From Xiphophorus maculatus (lineage: Eukaryota > Chordata > Actinopteri > Cyprinodontiformes > Poeciliidae), in NCBI RefSeq assembly GCF_002775205.1, contig NC_036454.1:8375882-8439881 (forward strand): a stretch of DNA of 64,000 bases, written 5' to 3'. Position numbers and translations under genes: made by a program. The notes beneath the pieces were generated by a model. That model worked only from the letters and a program-made list of their open reading frames with translations, made no database searches and was not told the origin of the DNA. Shown here piece by piece: positions 37,401 to 46,831 of the stretch; the first letter of the stretch is position 1; every line of letters starts with the position of its first letter.

Positions 37401-37954
37401 AGGGCCGCAGTCCTGCAACTTTTAGATGTGCCTCTGCTGCACCACACCTGAATAGAATAATTAGGTCATTAGCAAGGCTCTGGAGAACTTATCAACACAA
37501 GGCGGAGGTAATTAAGACATTTCATTTCAGTGTTTTGTAGCTGTGGCACATCTAAAAACTGCAGGACTGCGGCCCTCGAGGACTGGAGTTTGACACCTGT
37601 GCTCTAGATGGTAGCTGAGCAGGTGGAGTTGCCTGTCGTCCCAAACTAACTACAGCAACAGGGCCATAGTTATTTAGTTTTGTTAGTTTTCTACAAATAT
37701 CAGGATGGAGTTTATCCCGAAAAGCAGAACAAGCTCAGAACAGAAGTAACTTACTGGTGACGGCTGAATGCAGCAGAGCAGAAACAGAGAGACGCATAAT
37801 TCATGGATACAAATAAAGTTTAGATATATGGAAGAAAATATGGATCTTCTTGTGTTAAATTAAATAACTGGGGATTGATGATGATGATGATGATGGTTGT
37901 ACCTTTCCTGGAATGTTTGTTGAACTGGCTGGACTTTGAGACGCCACATCCCAT
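19441..37954 (-). CDS. ppef2: Serine/threonine protein phosphatase with EF-hands 2
   Basis: Sixteen exons: 37954-37903, 36525-36398, 36296-36242, 33454-33279, 32000-31883, 31742-31696, 30471-30305, 30206-30170, 29671-29522, 29442-29104, 25819-25634, 25528-25386, 24669-24563, 23587-23421, 22686-22599 and 19694-19441. They give 737 residues (human about 750). The N-terminus MGCGVSKS is a myristoylation/palmitoylation site. An IQ motif, a calmodulin site, spans about 20-37. The PPP phosphatase core follows: GDLHG 177-181, GDFVDRG 206-212, GNHED 238-242, LHGG 290-293 and RSHE 469-472. The predicted metal ligands D178, H180, D207, N239, H291 and H471 are all present. A 113-residue Ser-rich exon (311-423) splits the core, as in vertebrate PPEFs. 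C-terminal EF-hands are one degenerate (about 560-575) and two recognisable (649-660 and 689-700). The family is calcium-regulated and photoreceptor/sensory-enriched. Introns carry a LINE, a hAT element and several miniature elements. Confidence 0.93.
19740..20971 (+). mobile_element. hAT element with broken BED-finger transposase, in the last ppef2 intron
   Basis: The ends CAGGCATGTCCAAAGTCCGG and (reversed) CAGGGGTGTCCAAACTTTTT are inverted repeats. A perfect 8-bp duplication CCATAGAT flanks them (19732-19739 and 20972-20979), diagnostic of hAT. Inside, from 19976, a frame starting [17 protein letters not shown] continues as a BED/zinc-finger-like CLICET...[13 protein letters not shown], of the kind in Charlie and GTF2IRD2/ZBED-type proteins. 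A TAA interrupts it at 20046-20048 and most of the transposase is missing. It stops 45 bases short of the last ppef2 exon. Confidence 0.88.
20980..21802. repeat. AT-rich 'cagaaatttctga' repeat, TATTAGGGCC-related
   Basis: About 800 bases of alternating 'ctcagaaatttct' and 'ttcttgaaaa' words, ending in tctacagtagtcctaat, which resembles the right end of the TATTAGGGCC family. Its left end would be just before 19740, so the hAT element appears to have landed inside it. It lies in ppef2's last intron. Confidence 0.5.
22133..22352. mobile_element. TATTAGGGCC-family miniature element, degenerate copy
   Basis: Left end tattggggttgttgtag, right end atctacaatgtccctaata. It has the same internal 'ggaaatttctgagttt' vocabulary as 1111-1488. 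It lies in ppef2's last intron, 250 bases from exon 22599-22686. Confidence 0.65.
23755..24309. mobile_element. Palindromic CACTGCAAAAA element, copy 3, with nested TTAA element
   Basis: Ends CACTGCAAAAACACAAAAT and TTGTGTTTTTGCAGTG. The right arm is interrupted at a TTAA site by a short TTAA-family element at 23961-24190. Without it, the host reads '...caatattaa gaaattattgac...' as in other copies. It lies in a ppef2 intron. Confidence 0.8.
23961..24190. mobile_element. TTAA-flanked miniature element, internally deleted, nested
   Basis: TTAA-AGGGGACATATTATAC at the left and GCATAATAGGTCAACT-TTAA at the right. It is only about 230 bases long against about 700 for longer copies, and lacks the middle with the paired RFX-like words. 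Confidence 0.8.
24894..25268. mobile_element. Palindromic CACTGCAAAAA element, copy 4
   Basis: The left end is eroded (ATGCAAAAACATGAAATC) and the right end is TTTGTGTTTTTGCAGCG. The central palindrome around 'ccatgttataagtgaaataa' is intact. It sits between ppef2 exons 24563-24669 and 25386-25528. Confidence 0.8.
25946..26219. mobile_element. hAT-type miniature element, old copy
   Basis: The left end CAGGTGACCAAACC and the right end (reversed) CAGTGTGTCCAAAGTG are a weakened version of the CAGGGGTGTCCAAA ends. No duplication is visible. It lies in a ppef2 intron. Confidence 0.5.
26795..27283. mobile_element. TTAA-flanked miniature element, left-degraded
   Basis: The body matches the TTAA family ('aatggctgctgga', 'ttcttgttggtt', 'cttatttggattt') and ends gcataataggtcacatTTAA. 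It contains two CCTAGCAACC words, near 26844 and 26869. It lies in a ppef2 intron of 3.3 kb. Confidence 0.7.
27961..28895. repeat. hAT-like ATTAATCG repeat plus inverted composite unit
   Basis: 27961-28569 is one ATTAATCG-type element ending AATCGTTTCAGCCCTG. 28570-28790 is the reverse complement of the unit at 14035-14250. 28800-28895 is the end of a second ATTAATCG element, again ending TTGTTTCAGCCCTG. All of it is non-coding and lies in a ppef2 intron. Confidence 0.65.
29727..30168. repeat. hAT-like ATTAATCG repeat abutting a ppef2 splice donor
   Basis: The left end is CAGGGCTGACACAATTAATT. The right part (30100-30168, 'tgcattttttatgtatt...aagtggttgaatgaaaaatct') matches 15810-15885 of another copy. 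The matching text runs into the GT donor of ppef2 exon 30170-30206. Confidence 0.6.
31311..31600. mobile_element. Palindromic CACTGCAAAAA element, copy 5 (ends eroded)
   Basis: The core 'acttgaaataagacaaaact' and 'agttccactggcaaactg', and their inverted counterparts, are present. The CACTGCAAAAA termini are not clear. It lies in the ppef2 intron between exons 31696-31742 and 30305-30471. Confidence 0.65.
32770..33170. repeat. Interspersed repeat carrying two X-box-like words, copy 1
   Basis: Matches 39100-39380 over 'gattaatgtttttgttttaaatatctgaaa', 'tttccaaactg' and the pair GTTGCTAGGTAACC (33022-33035 and 33055-33068). It lies in a ppef2 intron. The family is unassigned. Confidence 0.6.
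33525..36218 (+). mobile_element. 5'-truncated RTE-clade LINE (Rex3-like), antisense in ppef2 intron
   Basis: One uninterrupted frame (33526-36192, about 888 codons, starting at the truncation rather than at a real start codon) encodes the C-terminal part of an apurinic endonuclease (GDFN at residues 60-63, later STDH), a reverse transcriptase (GFRPGRGT; catalytic FADD at 35404-35415, residues 627-630) and a conserved C-terminal tail. After the stop come GCGGAAGAAG and an ATGG tail. The perfect 12-bp duplication ATTTTGATTTAC flanks it (33513-33524 and 36219-36230). The codon use is strikingly GC-rich beside AT-rich introns. It has lost the first part of the endonuclease but shows no stops or frameshifts, so it is a young copy. 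The Rex3 name is inferred from the tail and protein; RTE clade is firmer. Confidence 0.92.
36860..37097. mobile_element. TATTAGGGCC-type miniature element, variant
   Basis: Left end TATTAGGGCCACGCTAAGAA, right end TTCTTAGCATGACCCTAATA. The inside is a partly inverted, AT-rich series of 'aataaagtcacaatatta' words. It lies in the first ppef2 coding intron. Confidence 0.75.
37376..37601. mobile_element. hAT-type miniature element with perfect 8-bp duplication
   Basis: Inverted ends CAGGGGTGTCAAACTCCAGT and ACTGGAGTTTGACACCTGTG, flanked by CTCTAGAT on both sides (37368-37375 and 37602-37609). It is 226 bp, non-coding, and lies in the first ppef2 coding intron, 302 bases from exon 1. Confidence 0.92.
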
Positions 37955-39099
37955 GACTGTTCCTGTTCAAACCCCAGAGAAACATGATAGTTAGTGAAAA
38001 AGGCATCGCACATATCAATCTATAAGAAGACAAATTTTTAGCTTTTTTTAATTTACTTATTTATTTCAAACACGATGTTAAAAACAACAAAAAAAACGGT
38101 AACCAGTAGGACAAGAGAAAACATGTGCGTACTTAACAGTAACAAAATAATTAGCTTACCACCACTTTTCTGTTTGGAAGACGTTAATACTTATTTAATT
38201 CTATCCCTTCTCTCAGTCTAATGAAACATATCACTTACAGACTCAGTACTTGTCAGGAATTTGTAATTAAAAACATGCTGCTTGTTCACTGCGCTAGAGA
38301 ACCAACAAATAAGTTAAATTACACAAAAACATAATTATTACAAACTGACTCTCATAACAAGACAAGAAAATGTACTGACCCATAATAACAATGACAACTG
38401 TAAATAACAAACGGACATACAGCATCAGAATAATTACCAACTCCTTGCCAACGTATGAATATGTAACTGCTGATTCATTTCAGGATAATTTACAAGAGAG
38501 ATTACAGCCTTTTCCCATTATTTTAAAACAGTTCTGCCTCTGTCCAAGTCTCAGATAATAGCTGAGTATTTCGGTAGCAGAGGAGCTAAATCTGGAGGCC
38601 ATTCATGCTTTAATCCTGTTAACTGCTGGTTTGCTCCTTCCCTCTGTGATTGGCCTCAATCCTGCCTCACAGGTCTGTTTTTGTCTCAATTCTAAGAAGC
38701 CTTACATAAAACAAACTAAAGAAACACAAAAACAGGAAATCTCTGCCCGGATGGGGCATTTTAAAATGTCCGACTTTTATTTGAGTTCAATGAATGAAAT
38801 AATAATAAATGATTTTTGATTTGCTAGGTGGCTAGATACTTTATTGACCCACTTATTAAGAAGATAAATAAACAAATAAGACATCACTAAAAGGAGGCAT
38901 AAGCAGCTAGCTTCCCTTCTTCCTGCCGGAAGCCTGATGGCAACAAGCCGTGTTTTATGTTTACACTGGAATGATTTGGTTAAATCTACTACAATAAAAA
39001 GCAGAATTTTGTTAAAATCTTTATCCTTTGTGAACAAAAACAAAATATATTTTAAACAGTATTGAAAACCTTAAAGATGACGCAAATATCAAAACGTAG

Positions 39100-39380
39100 A
39101 GTAAGACAGTCTTTTTTTCAAATCTGTTGATATTGATAATTATTGATTAATTTTTTGTTTTAAATATCTGAAACATTTCCAAACTGGTGGTTTATATACA
39201 GCTTCCAGTCCACTCAGTTTTTTGTTTTTAAGTAAAGTTTAAGTAAGTTATGAGGCACAGTAGTGAAACTTTAAACTGTTGCTGTGCCAGTTACTCAGCA
39301 GGTTGTTGCTAGGTAACCACAAGTTACTCAGAAAGGTGTTGCTAAGTAACCAAAGAGTGAGTGAGTTAGTTTATGTTTTG
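39100..39380. repeat. Interspersed repeat carrying two X-box-like words, copy 2
   Basis: Same family as 32770-33170. GTTGCTAGGTAACC is at 39305-39318 and a variant GTTGCTAAGTAACC at 39338-39351. It lies just downstream (on the minus strand) of the candidate ppef2 5'UTR exon donor. Confidence 0.6.
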
Positions 39381-39428
39381 TCTTTTTGACCAACCAATTT
39401 GACTGACTAAAATCAGATTTTTACTTAC

Positions 39429-39672
39429 GTGACAGCCTTGCTTATCCGGTAGCAGCTGGCCTCGTTGTTTGGCTGTCTGCCTGCTGTTCCAGTATGAATT
39501 TAAGCAGCCATTTACTCAGTTGCATTATCCACAAGTTCGCCTGGATCAGGTCATTCACCGCTGTGAGCGAGTCCGATTAGAACATCAACACCGAGGCCCC
39601 ATGAAGGATGCGACTCTGACTGTCCAGCTCTTCCTCTCTGCGGCTGACGCTCGTTTAGTCCTGACTCCCTGA
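39429..39672 (-). other. ppef2: Candidate 5'UTR exon of ppef2
   Basis: On the minus strand this GC-balanced block ends GGCTGTCAC followed by a perfect GTAAGT donor at 39428-39423. It is non-repetitive, unlike its neighbours, and lies 1.5 kb upstream of the ppef2 start codon. No protein was recognised. The upstream limit is a guess. Confidence 0.35.
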
Positions 39673-39730
39673 CCAAGATCTCATAATCAAAGCACCAGGC
39701 CACAAGTGGATTACCTGAGCTAATGACTTG
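39673..39730 (-). promoter_or_regulatory. ppef2: Candidate ppef2 promoter with CRX/OTX-like sites
   Basis: Read on the minus strand it has GTAATCCAC (near 39708-39716, an exact TAATCC core) and TTTGATTATG (near 39690). CRX/OTX homeodomain proteins bind TAATCC in photoreceptor promoters, and ppef2 is a photoreceptor-enriched gene. Short sites are common by chance. Confidence 0.25.
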
Positions 39731-40711
39731 ATGCGACTAGAGGAATCTCCATGGTGGCAAGAAGGAAGGCAGCCACTGGTTTTGAGAGGATTTTTGACAG
39801 CAGGAGACTAACTGGGTGTTTACATGTTATCTCAGGAAAATTTAACCAAGCACACACAATGAAGTCTCACTAAAACGATTTTTTACATTGTCCTGATGAG
39901 ATCTTGATAAACTTATGAAGAAAGCAAGTAAATTTTTCACTAAAGTTCAGTCTGAAGGCTGTATAAAAAGTATAGGGCATATGTATGATTTTCAAGGTGT
40001 CCAACCATTGTGAATTGTAACTTTTTGGGGGGAAAATTACTTTTTGGAGTATTTTGGAGTAAATTCACCAGAAACAGACACATGTTTTTATTAATGTCTA
40101 ATAAACTTTACATTGAAATAAATTACGGATTTATTTCCTTTTGCCTGCTCTTGTTATTTTGTAATTATGTTATTTATTTGAATTATTTACATTTTGGTCC
40201 ATAAAATATCCTAGATTTCCACATAACTTCATATTTTGGTCCATCTGATGTTTTGATCAGTATCATTGTACTTGAAGCCTTATTACCAAATGCTTTTTAC
40301 TCTTACTTGAGTAATATTTGGGGGTGTGGCAACTTTTCACTTTTACTTGAGTAAAAATATGTTGAAGTATTTCTCCTAAGTTTTGGGTACACTACCCACC
40401 TCTGCCCATATTCTAAATTAGCACAAAAGTTTTGTCTTTGGGTATTTTGGAAATTAGCTTCTTTAACAAAACAAGCACGTGCAAATTTGCCAACACAGCT
40501 AAATCAACCACAAAGTCAACAATTAGCTTACATTTTCCCCTGTTCCTTTCCAGTTTTTAATATTTTCCTTTTTTTTTTTATAATTATCCTTTAAGTATGG
40601 ACAAATATATATATATATATATTTTATTTTACCTTTTCGGTAATTTCTAGTTTTCATCTACTTCTGTGTGTTAATAAACCAAAACCAACCTCAGAAACCT
40701 TGTTTTATAAA

Positions 40712-40792
40712 CACACGCGAACGTTTGTGCTCTTGAACAGCCCTCTAAACGCCGTAGAAACAAAGACGGACGTAGCACCGGGCATAGGTAAG
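40712..40792 (+). other. Candidate first exon/promoter of the oxidoreductase gene
   Basis: A local CpG-containing patch (acgcgaacg, aacgccg, gacggacg) ends GGGCATAG followed by a GTAAGC donor at 40789-40794. It could be a non-coding first exon spliced to an acceptor just upstream of 43515. Evidence is only composition plus a donor. Confidence 0.25.
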
Positions 40793-43514
40793 CTAATGCT
40801 ACCGTGGCTAACGTCCACTCTGCGTTTTAAAGCTGCAGCTAGCTGGTTGCTAGTTGCAGATGTTTGGATACGTATCTGAAACTGTTTGAGTCGCTAAAAG
40901 TTATTTAGGAACAAAAATACCTCTGAAAAAGAGGAGATCCAAAACTACTGACTGTGTCGAAGATTCGCTTTGGTTAGATAATGTTAGACCCGCAGAGGTC
41001 ATTTAAGGTTCAGTTGTCACAAGCTGATACTCGTCCTCCTTTTGACAGCATAAGCAGAAAACATCAGCTGAAGATTGATCTAGTATGAAATGGCAGCTGT
41101 TTTTTTCCCCACAGTTTTAAGGTTTTGTGATCACGAATCCTCATAAACGTCTTTAAAATTTTGTGGGATTACTTCACTCTTTTGAAAGACTTTCTTTGAC
41201 GTAAGAGTGTAATTATTAAAATACAAAATATCTCTAGACTCACAGAAAACAAGGCCTGTTTAAAATTTTACCATTCATGTTCCAAAAAATTTATTGTGAA
41301 ATGAAGTAATTAAAGAGTGATTATTAGTAATCAAAGTGATTAGTAAGCCTGTCATGATAAATTTTGCTGGATGAGAAATTGTCCTTGTAATTATAGCGAT
41401 AAATGACAATATTGTTGTTTTGAGACAGTTTTCATGGCATAATAATTCAAGTTTGCACTGTCAATCACCAATAAACTTTCATTTTGGAAAGAATACTAAA
41501 CACTGGAATGGAAAGATATTTTAAAGATCCAAAAATAAAACCAAAACCAATAAATAAAACAAAAATAAAAACCACTTACATCTGAAACCATCAATTAAAT
41601 GGGTCATGTTATATCTGTAAGCAAAATTGATCAAGCTCATTTTAATTTAATTTACTGATTAATTGCAACTAATTAGATTTCTCCTGGAAAATACTGATTT
41701 AAACTTTTAAGGTCTGACCTCCAGATTACATTTTTGACTCATATTACAGTTTTGGGTTTGTTTTTCTTTTTTAAAACAAAAGTAAAATTGTGCTATAGGA
41801 TCTTTAGTTGAGGTAATAGGTTTGAAACCAAGAGAAAAGGAAAAAATTAGAAGCTTTTCGGCATTTAAATCTTAAGTCATGTTAGCTTAAGCTGCATGAA
41901 AGAGCTTCCTGTGTGTTGATATTTATTTAGTAGGATAAATGGACTCCTGGTATTTCAGTTGCATCTGATCAAATCCGATCTATATTGATCTTATTCAACA
42001 CCTACAGATAAATTACTTCCTAGATGGGGAGGCATGTGTTCTGTTTGCATTCTGCACCAAAATCTTTTAAGAAAAGTAAATTAATTCCTCTTCATCTCAA
42101 AGGGTTAAAAATAGGATTTTATTTTGGTGATTTGTGGCTTTGAAGACTTAAATCAACAGGTTGCCTCTGGATGAACTTTAACCTCCTGTAATGAGGCTGA
42201 ATTCCAACCTGTGGCCATTTGTCCAAAGTTTGTCATTCATTTTCCATCTACACTCAACTATACCTACTAAATAAAACTGTAAAAATAAAACATGGCTCAT
42301 ATTTATATAAATTCCCCATAACTTTGGTGCTTGAACATGGAGCTGACGTTGTGTAGAAAAAAGTATTGGTCTTTTACGCTTTGATAAACTAAACATCATA
42401 ATGTTTCATGTTTTCTATTTAGCTGCAGAGACATTTCTGTTTTTGGAGATTTCGGGGGGGAAACCAAAATGTTTAATTGGACAAGGCGAGGAAAGCTGCA
42501 CAGTGTGTCTCTGTTTGAACCGATCCGGGTCAAATTAATTATCTATGTGGTATCAGAAGATGCTGATCACATGCTGCATGTAGACGATAATCAGTGGCTG
42601 TTCAACAAGTCTAAAACGACGTTCCTCAAGTTTTATTCTGTGGAACTTAAAACTTCAGAGTGATCCTTGAAGTTGAGGCGATCCAATCCTCAACAGGTGT
42701 TTTGTTCTGACTTATGAACATTGAAAGTAATTTTTATTTACACTGCAAGTTAAAATAATTATCAATGTGTTGCTTTTGATAATTCTTGCTAATCATGTAT
42801 ATTTCTGAGTAAAATTGAGCCACATTTCCTTGAATCATAGTCATTTTTATTTATTTTTTTAATCATAAAAATTGCCATTTTCTTTCCAAATAATTACTTT
42901 TTAAAGTTTCTCAAATCTATGCACTAGTTATAAAGACAATGATAAAACAATAATTAGATAAAGAATTGATTCTATTTTAAAATTACAGACAAAAATAAGG
43001 AAAAATAATCTTTTTGGCTGAATTTCATGAGACACATCTTGGTTTCTACTAGTTATTTACACTTTTTAAATATTTATAACTCCAGATTAAATTTGTTTAA
43101 TTGTTTATTCATGAGCAACAAATGTCGGGGATTTATTTTATTTCACACTCAAACTTGTTTGCTAAATGTTTTGAAACATAACAAAAACATAATTTTTTCT
43201 TCTGAGCCACTTTTTCTATAATTTAAGTGATTTTATGAATCAAAAAAGAGCAAATTATTAATATAGATTATATATAAAAATGTTTTAGTTGCCATCTTAA
43301 CCCTGTATTTCTTATATTGTGCTATTCAGAGTAGACTGTGAACTCTGTCATATGATGAAACCGTATTTTATGTGGGAGAGGATGTCTTTATCTCTGTGCA
43401 GTAATCCTTTTTTTACACTTCTGCTTGTGTAACAAAGAGGAAACCTCAGCTCAGCAGCTCGCAGCCATCGAACTGATTCATCGGATCAGTTTTAATTCCT
43501 GACTGGGTTGGAAG

Positions 43515-45873
43515 ATGAAGATCGCTTTGCTGGGAGCCACTGGGCAGACTGGACAGTTTCTGGTCAAACAGGCGCTGGAGCAGGGCCATACGGTCACCGC
43601 CGTCGTCAGGAACCCGGCGAAGCTCACAGTGCACCATGACAACCTCAAGGTAAAACTTAACCCAGGTTCAAAGTTCAGGTGCGTTTATGGAGCCACATAT
43701 TCAGCATGTTGTTTCTTTAAGAACCGAAGCCGTGCAATAATAGTAAACTGTAACACAATATATAGTTTTGTGATGGATGCAAGTTTTTAATTTTAATTTA
43801 ACTTAAAAGCTAAAGATAATCCTTGTTTTGTCTGGTGTAACTTTAAAGGGGACCTGTTATGCCAAATTTTCACATTTTTATACTTTCATTTGGGTCTCAA
43901 CAGCTTCGAAAAGCAACCCAGGCTCTAAAATAAAAACACCCAGCTGCTTTTTTGGCAGTAAGTTAAAGTTTTTTGGTGTCTGGAAAATGAGCCGTTTTCA
44001 AAAACCTCCAGAATGTAATGTGACAAATCAGCAGGCACTGCCCGTTACCTAGCAACCCCAATGGAGCCCAGTTTGTTACCTAGCAACCTCAATGGAGCCC
44101 AGTCTGTTACCTGGTTTTACTGCTGAATGTCTTATACAATGGCTGCTGGAAAAAACTAAGTGTTTTTCTGTTGACTTACGATCCAGAAACCACTTGCTGC
44201 ATTCTTGTTGATTGTGCAGTAGGCTCTACTTGTGCTTTTCAAAGATATGGTTGTATAATTGAGCATTTGTTTGCAGCCATTTTCACATGTGAGTGTAAAC
44301 ATTGAGTTGGTAGGCGTTGCCAGCAGCAGCTTGTTTGAATTTAATGTGACACAAGGCTCTAAGTCAGCTTATTCTGAAAGTAGCTAAAAAAAAGAAACTA
44401 CAATCTCCTTACCAAAAAATAATTTAGTGCAAAAATAAAAAAATACTTGTTTTGTATCACCCATAGATCAATGGAAGCCAAATGAGGCCACATTTAACTG
44501 GAGTCCTGCCAGTTTGTGTAGGTTTGTAGCCCAGTCCTGTTTCATGGATGTTTTATCATTATAAATTATATATGAAATATTTTACAATATTTTGCGAATT
44601 GTAAATTGGCAGTGAGGTTTTCTGTTTCCAGATCAGGATCGATTTTATTTCACTCCTTGTGAGAAATGAGGCTTGAAGTCAGAGCAGGAATCATGAAAGA
44701 TGTCAATAACTATTTTGGCTGCACATTATGAAAAATTTAGCCGGTCGGCTCAATTGATACAAGAGAACACTGAGGTTTTTAAGAAAATGGCCGCTTATCA
44801 ATTAATTATTAAGTATTAAATACAAACCTGAGGATAAGAACAAAGTACTGTTGACTGGTTCTCTTTATGTTTTCTCCAGTTTATCTTTGTGAAACATGTG
44901 TTTCCCTTGATCAAAATGGCTTCATGTTGATCAAAATGGCTTCATGTTGATCAAAATGGCTTCATGTTGATCAAAATGGCTTCATGCCGACCTGCTGTCT
45001 GTCTGTCTCCAGGTTGTGTCGGCTGATATTTTCTCAGCAGACAGCCTGAAGCCTCATTTCAAAGACCAGGATGTCGTCATGTCCTGCCTCGGCTTTCCGG
45101 CTTCCTTCTTCTCCGGCGTGACGGGCTACACCACGTCGATGGCGGCCGTGGTCGGCGCCATGAGAGAAGCCCGGGTCAACAGGGTCATCACCATGACTTC
45201 TTGGTACACAGACCGTAAGTGGGCTGCACAGGTCAGCGTGTCAAACTCATTGATGTGGCAGAACGTGTTGATAAAAACCATTAACAAATATTGGAATACC
45301 TGAACTGATAACCTGCTTATCCAAAGTCTCTAAAGCAGTTGCCATGGAAACCTCCAACGACAGACTTATTATCCCCATAATTACTGAGTAATGTCTCTTG
45401 TAGATGAGAGATTTACCTGGTAGTGCTACTGTTGGTATTTTTTTATGTTTGCTTTGTGTGAGATTGTGTCATATTTTTTTATGTTGGTTAGCTAACTCTG
45501 GAGCCCAGTCTCCGTTCCTGATCCGGTTCCTTCTCCTGCCGATGATCCGCAGCGTCCTCAGCAACATGTACGAGATGGAGCGCTTCCTGCAGAAAACCGA
45601 GGACATCAACTGGACTGTAGTTCGGCCGCCCGGCCTGAAGAACCTGGCAGCCTCAGGTGAGAGTAGAAAAAAGTAAGAAGTAGAAAAAACAAAACAAAAT
45701 CAACGGGTAAAGTGAAGGTTGTTGTTGCAGCTCAGGAGTTTCTGACGCACGAGGGATACTTTGTGCCTGACAGCAGCGGTCAGGTGGGAAGAGGAGACGT
45801 GGCTCGCTTCATGCTGTCCCTGCTGAACAGCAACGCCTGGGTCAAGAAGGGCGTCGCCTTCACCACCAAATGA
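43515..45873 (+). CDS. NmrA/BLVRB-like NAD(P)-binding oxidoreductase (atypical SDR)
   Basis: Four in-phase exons: 43515-43649, 45013-45214, 45492-45656 and 45731-45873, giving 214 residues. The N-terminus is a Rossmann fold with GATGQTG (7-13). Arg32 at the end of the second strand (AVVRNPAKL) suggests NADPH preference. Later landmarks are DVVMSCLG, the conserved VITMTSWYTD, a Met-Tyr-Glu-Met-Glu segment in the helix before WTVVRPPGL, and VARFMLSLL near the C-terminus. This layout and length match the NmrA-like/flavin reductase (biliverdin reductase B) group of atypical short-chain dehydrogenases; BLVRB has about 206 residues. Substrate cannot be read from the sequence, and it is a paralogue of, rather than clearly, BLVRB itself. 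It has no signal peptide or membrane segment, so it is probably cytosolic. The start codon is the first ATG of the exon. Intron 1 contains a TTAA element and a 20-bp tandem repeat. Confidence 0.85.
43843..44497. mobile_element. TTAA-flanked miniature element, full-length copy
   Basis: TTAA-AGGGGACCTGTTATGC at the left, and aatgaggccacat-TTAA at the right (eroded). The body is as in 5240-5942 but without the foreign 90-bp block. It has GTTACCTAGCAACC at 44044-44057 and 44074-44087. It lies in intron 1 of the oxidoreductase gene. Confidence 0.8.
44908..44987. repeat. Tandem repeat, four copies of a 20-bp unit
   Basis: The unit TGATCAAAATGGCTTCATGT is repeated four times; the last copy differs only at its final bases. 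It ends 25 bases before oxidoreductase exon 2, so it lies close to the splice acceptor and branch region. Confidence 0.95.
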
Positions 45874-45931
45874 AGTCACCGGCCGTTTCTAGCCACACAG
45901 ACGTTTTCTGGTTACTTTGGTGTCCGTGCTG

Positions 45932-46212
45932 CACTGCAAAAACAAAATCTTCCCAAGTATTTGGTCTAGTTTCTACTGCAAATTTGTTAGTTCACTTGAA
46001 ATAAAAACCAACTCATAAGTTGGGTTGTTTAGAGTCAATAACTCCTTAATACTGATGAAAAAGTTCTAGTTTTTCTTCTATAAGTTAAGGAGATATTGAC
46101 TTAAAACAAGTTCATGTAGCTCGTTGAGAAGTTACTAGTAATTTATTTCAAGTGTACTAAGATATTTTCACTAGAAACTAAGATAAAATTACTTGGTAAA
46201 ATGTTGTTTTAC
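45932..46212. mobile_element. Palindromic CACTGCAAAAA element, copy 6
   Basis: The left end is CACTGCAAAAACAAAATC and the right part is 'agtgtactaagatattttcactagaaac'. The centre is internally deleted, so it is shorter than 2890-3287. It starts 59 bases after the oxidoreductase stop codon and probably supplies part of its 3'UTR. Confidence 0.75.
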
Positions 46213-46831
46213 ATTAACCAAAGCTTTAATGGGAGCAGCAGCAGCATACCAGATAGGGGCGTCGTCACTGTGCCTGCTCTCATTGCTAAAAATAAACGTT
46301 ATATATTGTAAGTGTTCCAGGTAAAATGCGTGATAAAGGTCCAGTTTTCTCTACACTCTTAAATTTATCCGTCTAAATGACTAACAGAAGAATTACCGGC
46401 TGGATTTAATTCACTGGGATTTAAAATATTTCTGATAAGGTTTATAGGTGGTTGTGAACATTTAATCACTACTTCTTTTATGGTACTAAAGGGCAAAAAT
46501 GATTGATTGGATAATTTTTCCAGACATATGAATATTTAGTAAAACTGTAAACATGTTTCCCTAATAAAACTATCAGCTTTACTGTGAGGTTTGAGTTAAA
46601 GTTGTATTTAGAAAAGTTTAGAAAATCTGCAGTCTTTTTGGATGAACTATGTTCAAAAAATATTCTTACAGTGGATAAAACTTTACAATTATTGTCTTGA
46701 TGAAAGCCTTCATTTGCTCTAACATGTTTTTATACTCTTAAAATCTTTTCTGTGAAATTAATGAGAACATGAAGCAGCTCCATTATTGGGGTGTAGTTCA
46801 TACATTTGTCCACATGACTGTGGTATTGAAC

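Larger units (their letters stand above)
37955..43514. other. Divergent intergenic region between ppef2 and the oxidoreductase gene
   Basis: No coding gene was recognised. It contains a candidate ppef2 5'UTR exon (39429-39672, minus), a repeat with X-box-like words (39100-39380), a TA run near 40606 and a short CpG-containing stretch at 40710-40860 with a plus-strand donor. 40900-43330 is AT-rich with nothing nameable. Confidence 0.5.

Noticed and set aside
37873..37895. GATGAT microsatellite beside ppef2 exon 1
   Set aside because: An ordinary short trinucleotide repeat, with no sign of expansion or function.
39469..39672. A 67-codon plus-strand frame
   Set aside because: No recognisable protein; the block reads better as a minus-strand 5'UTR exon with a consensus donor.
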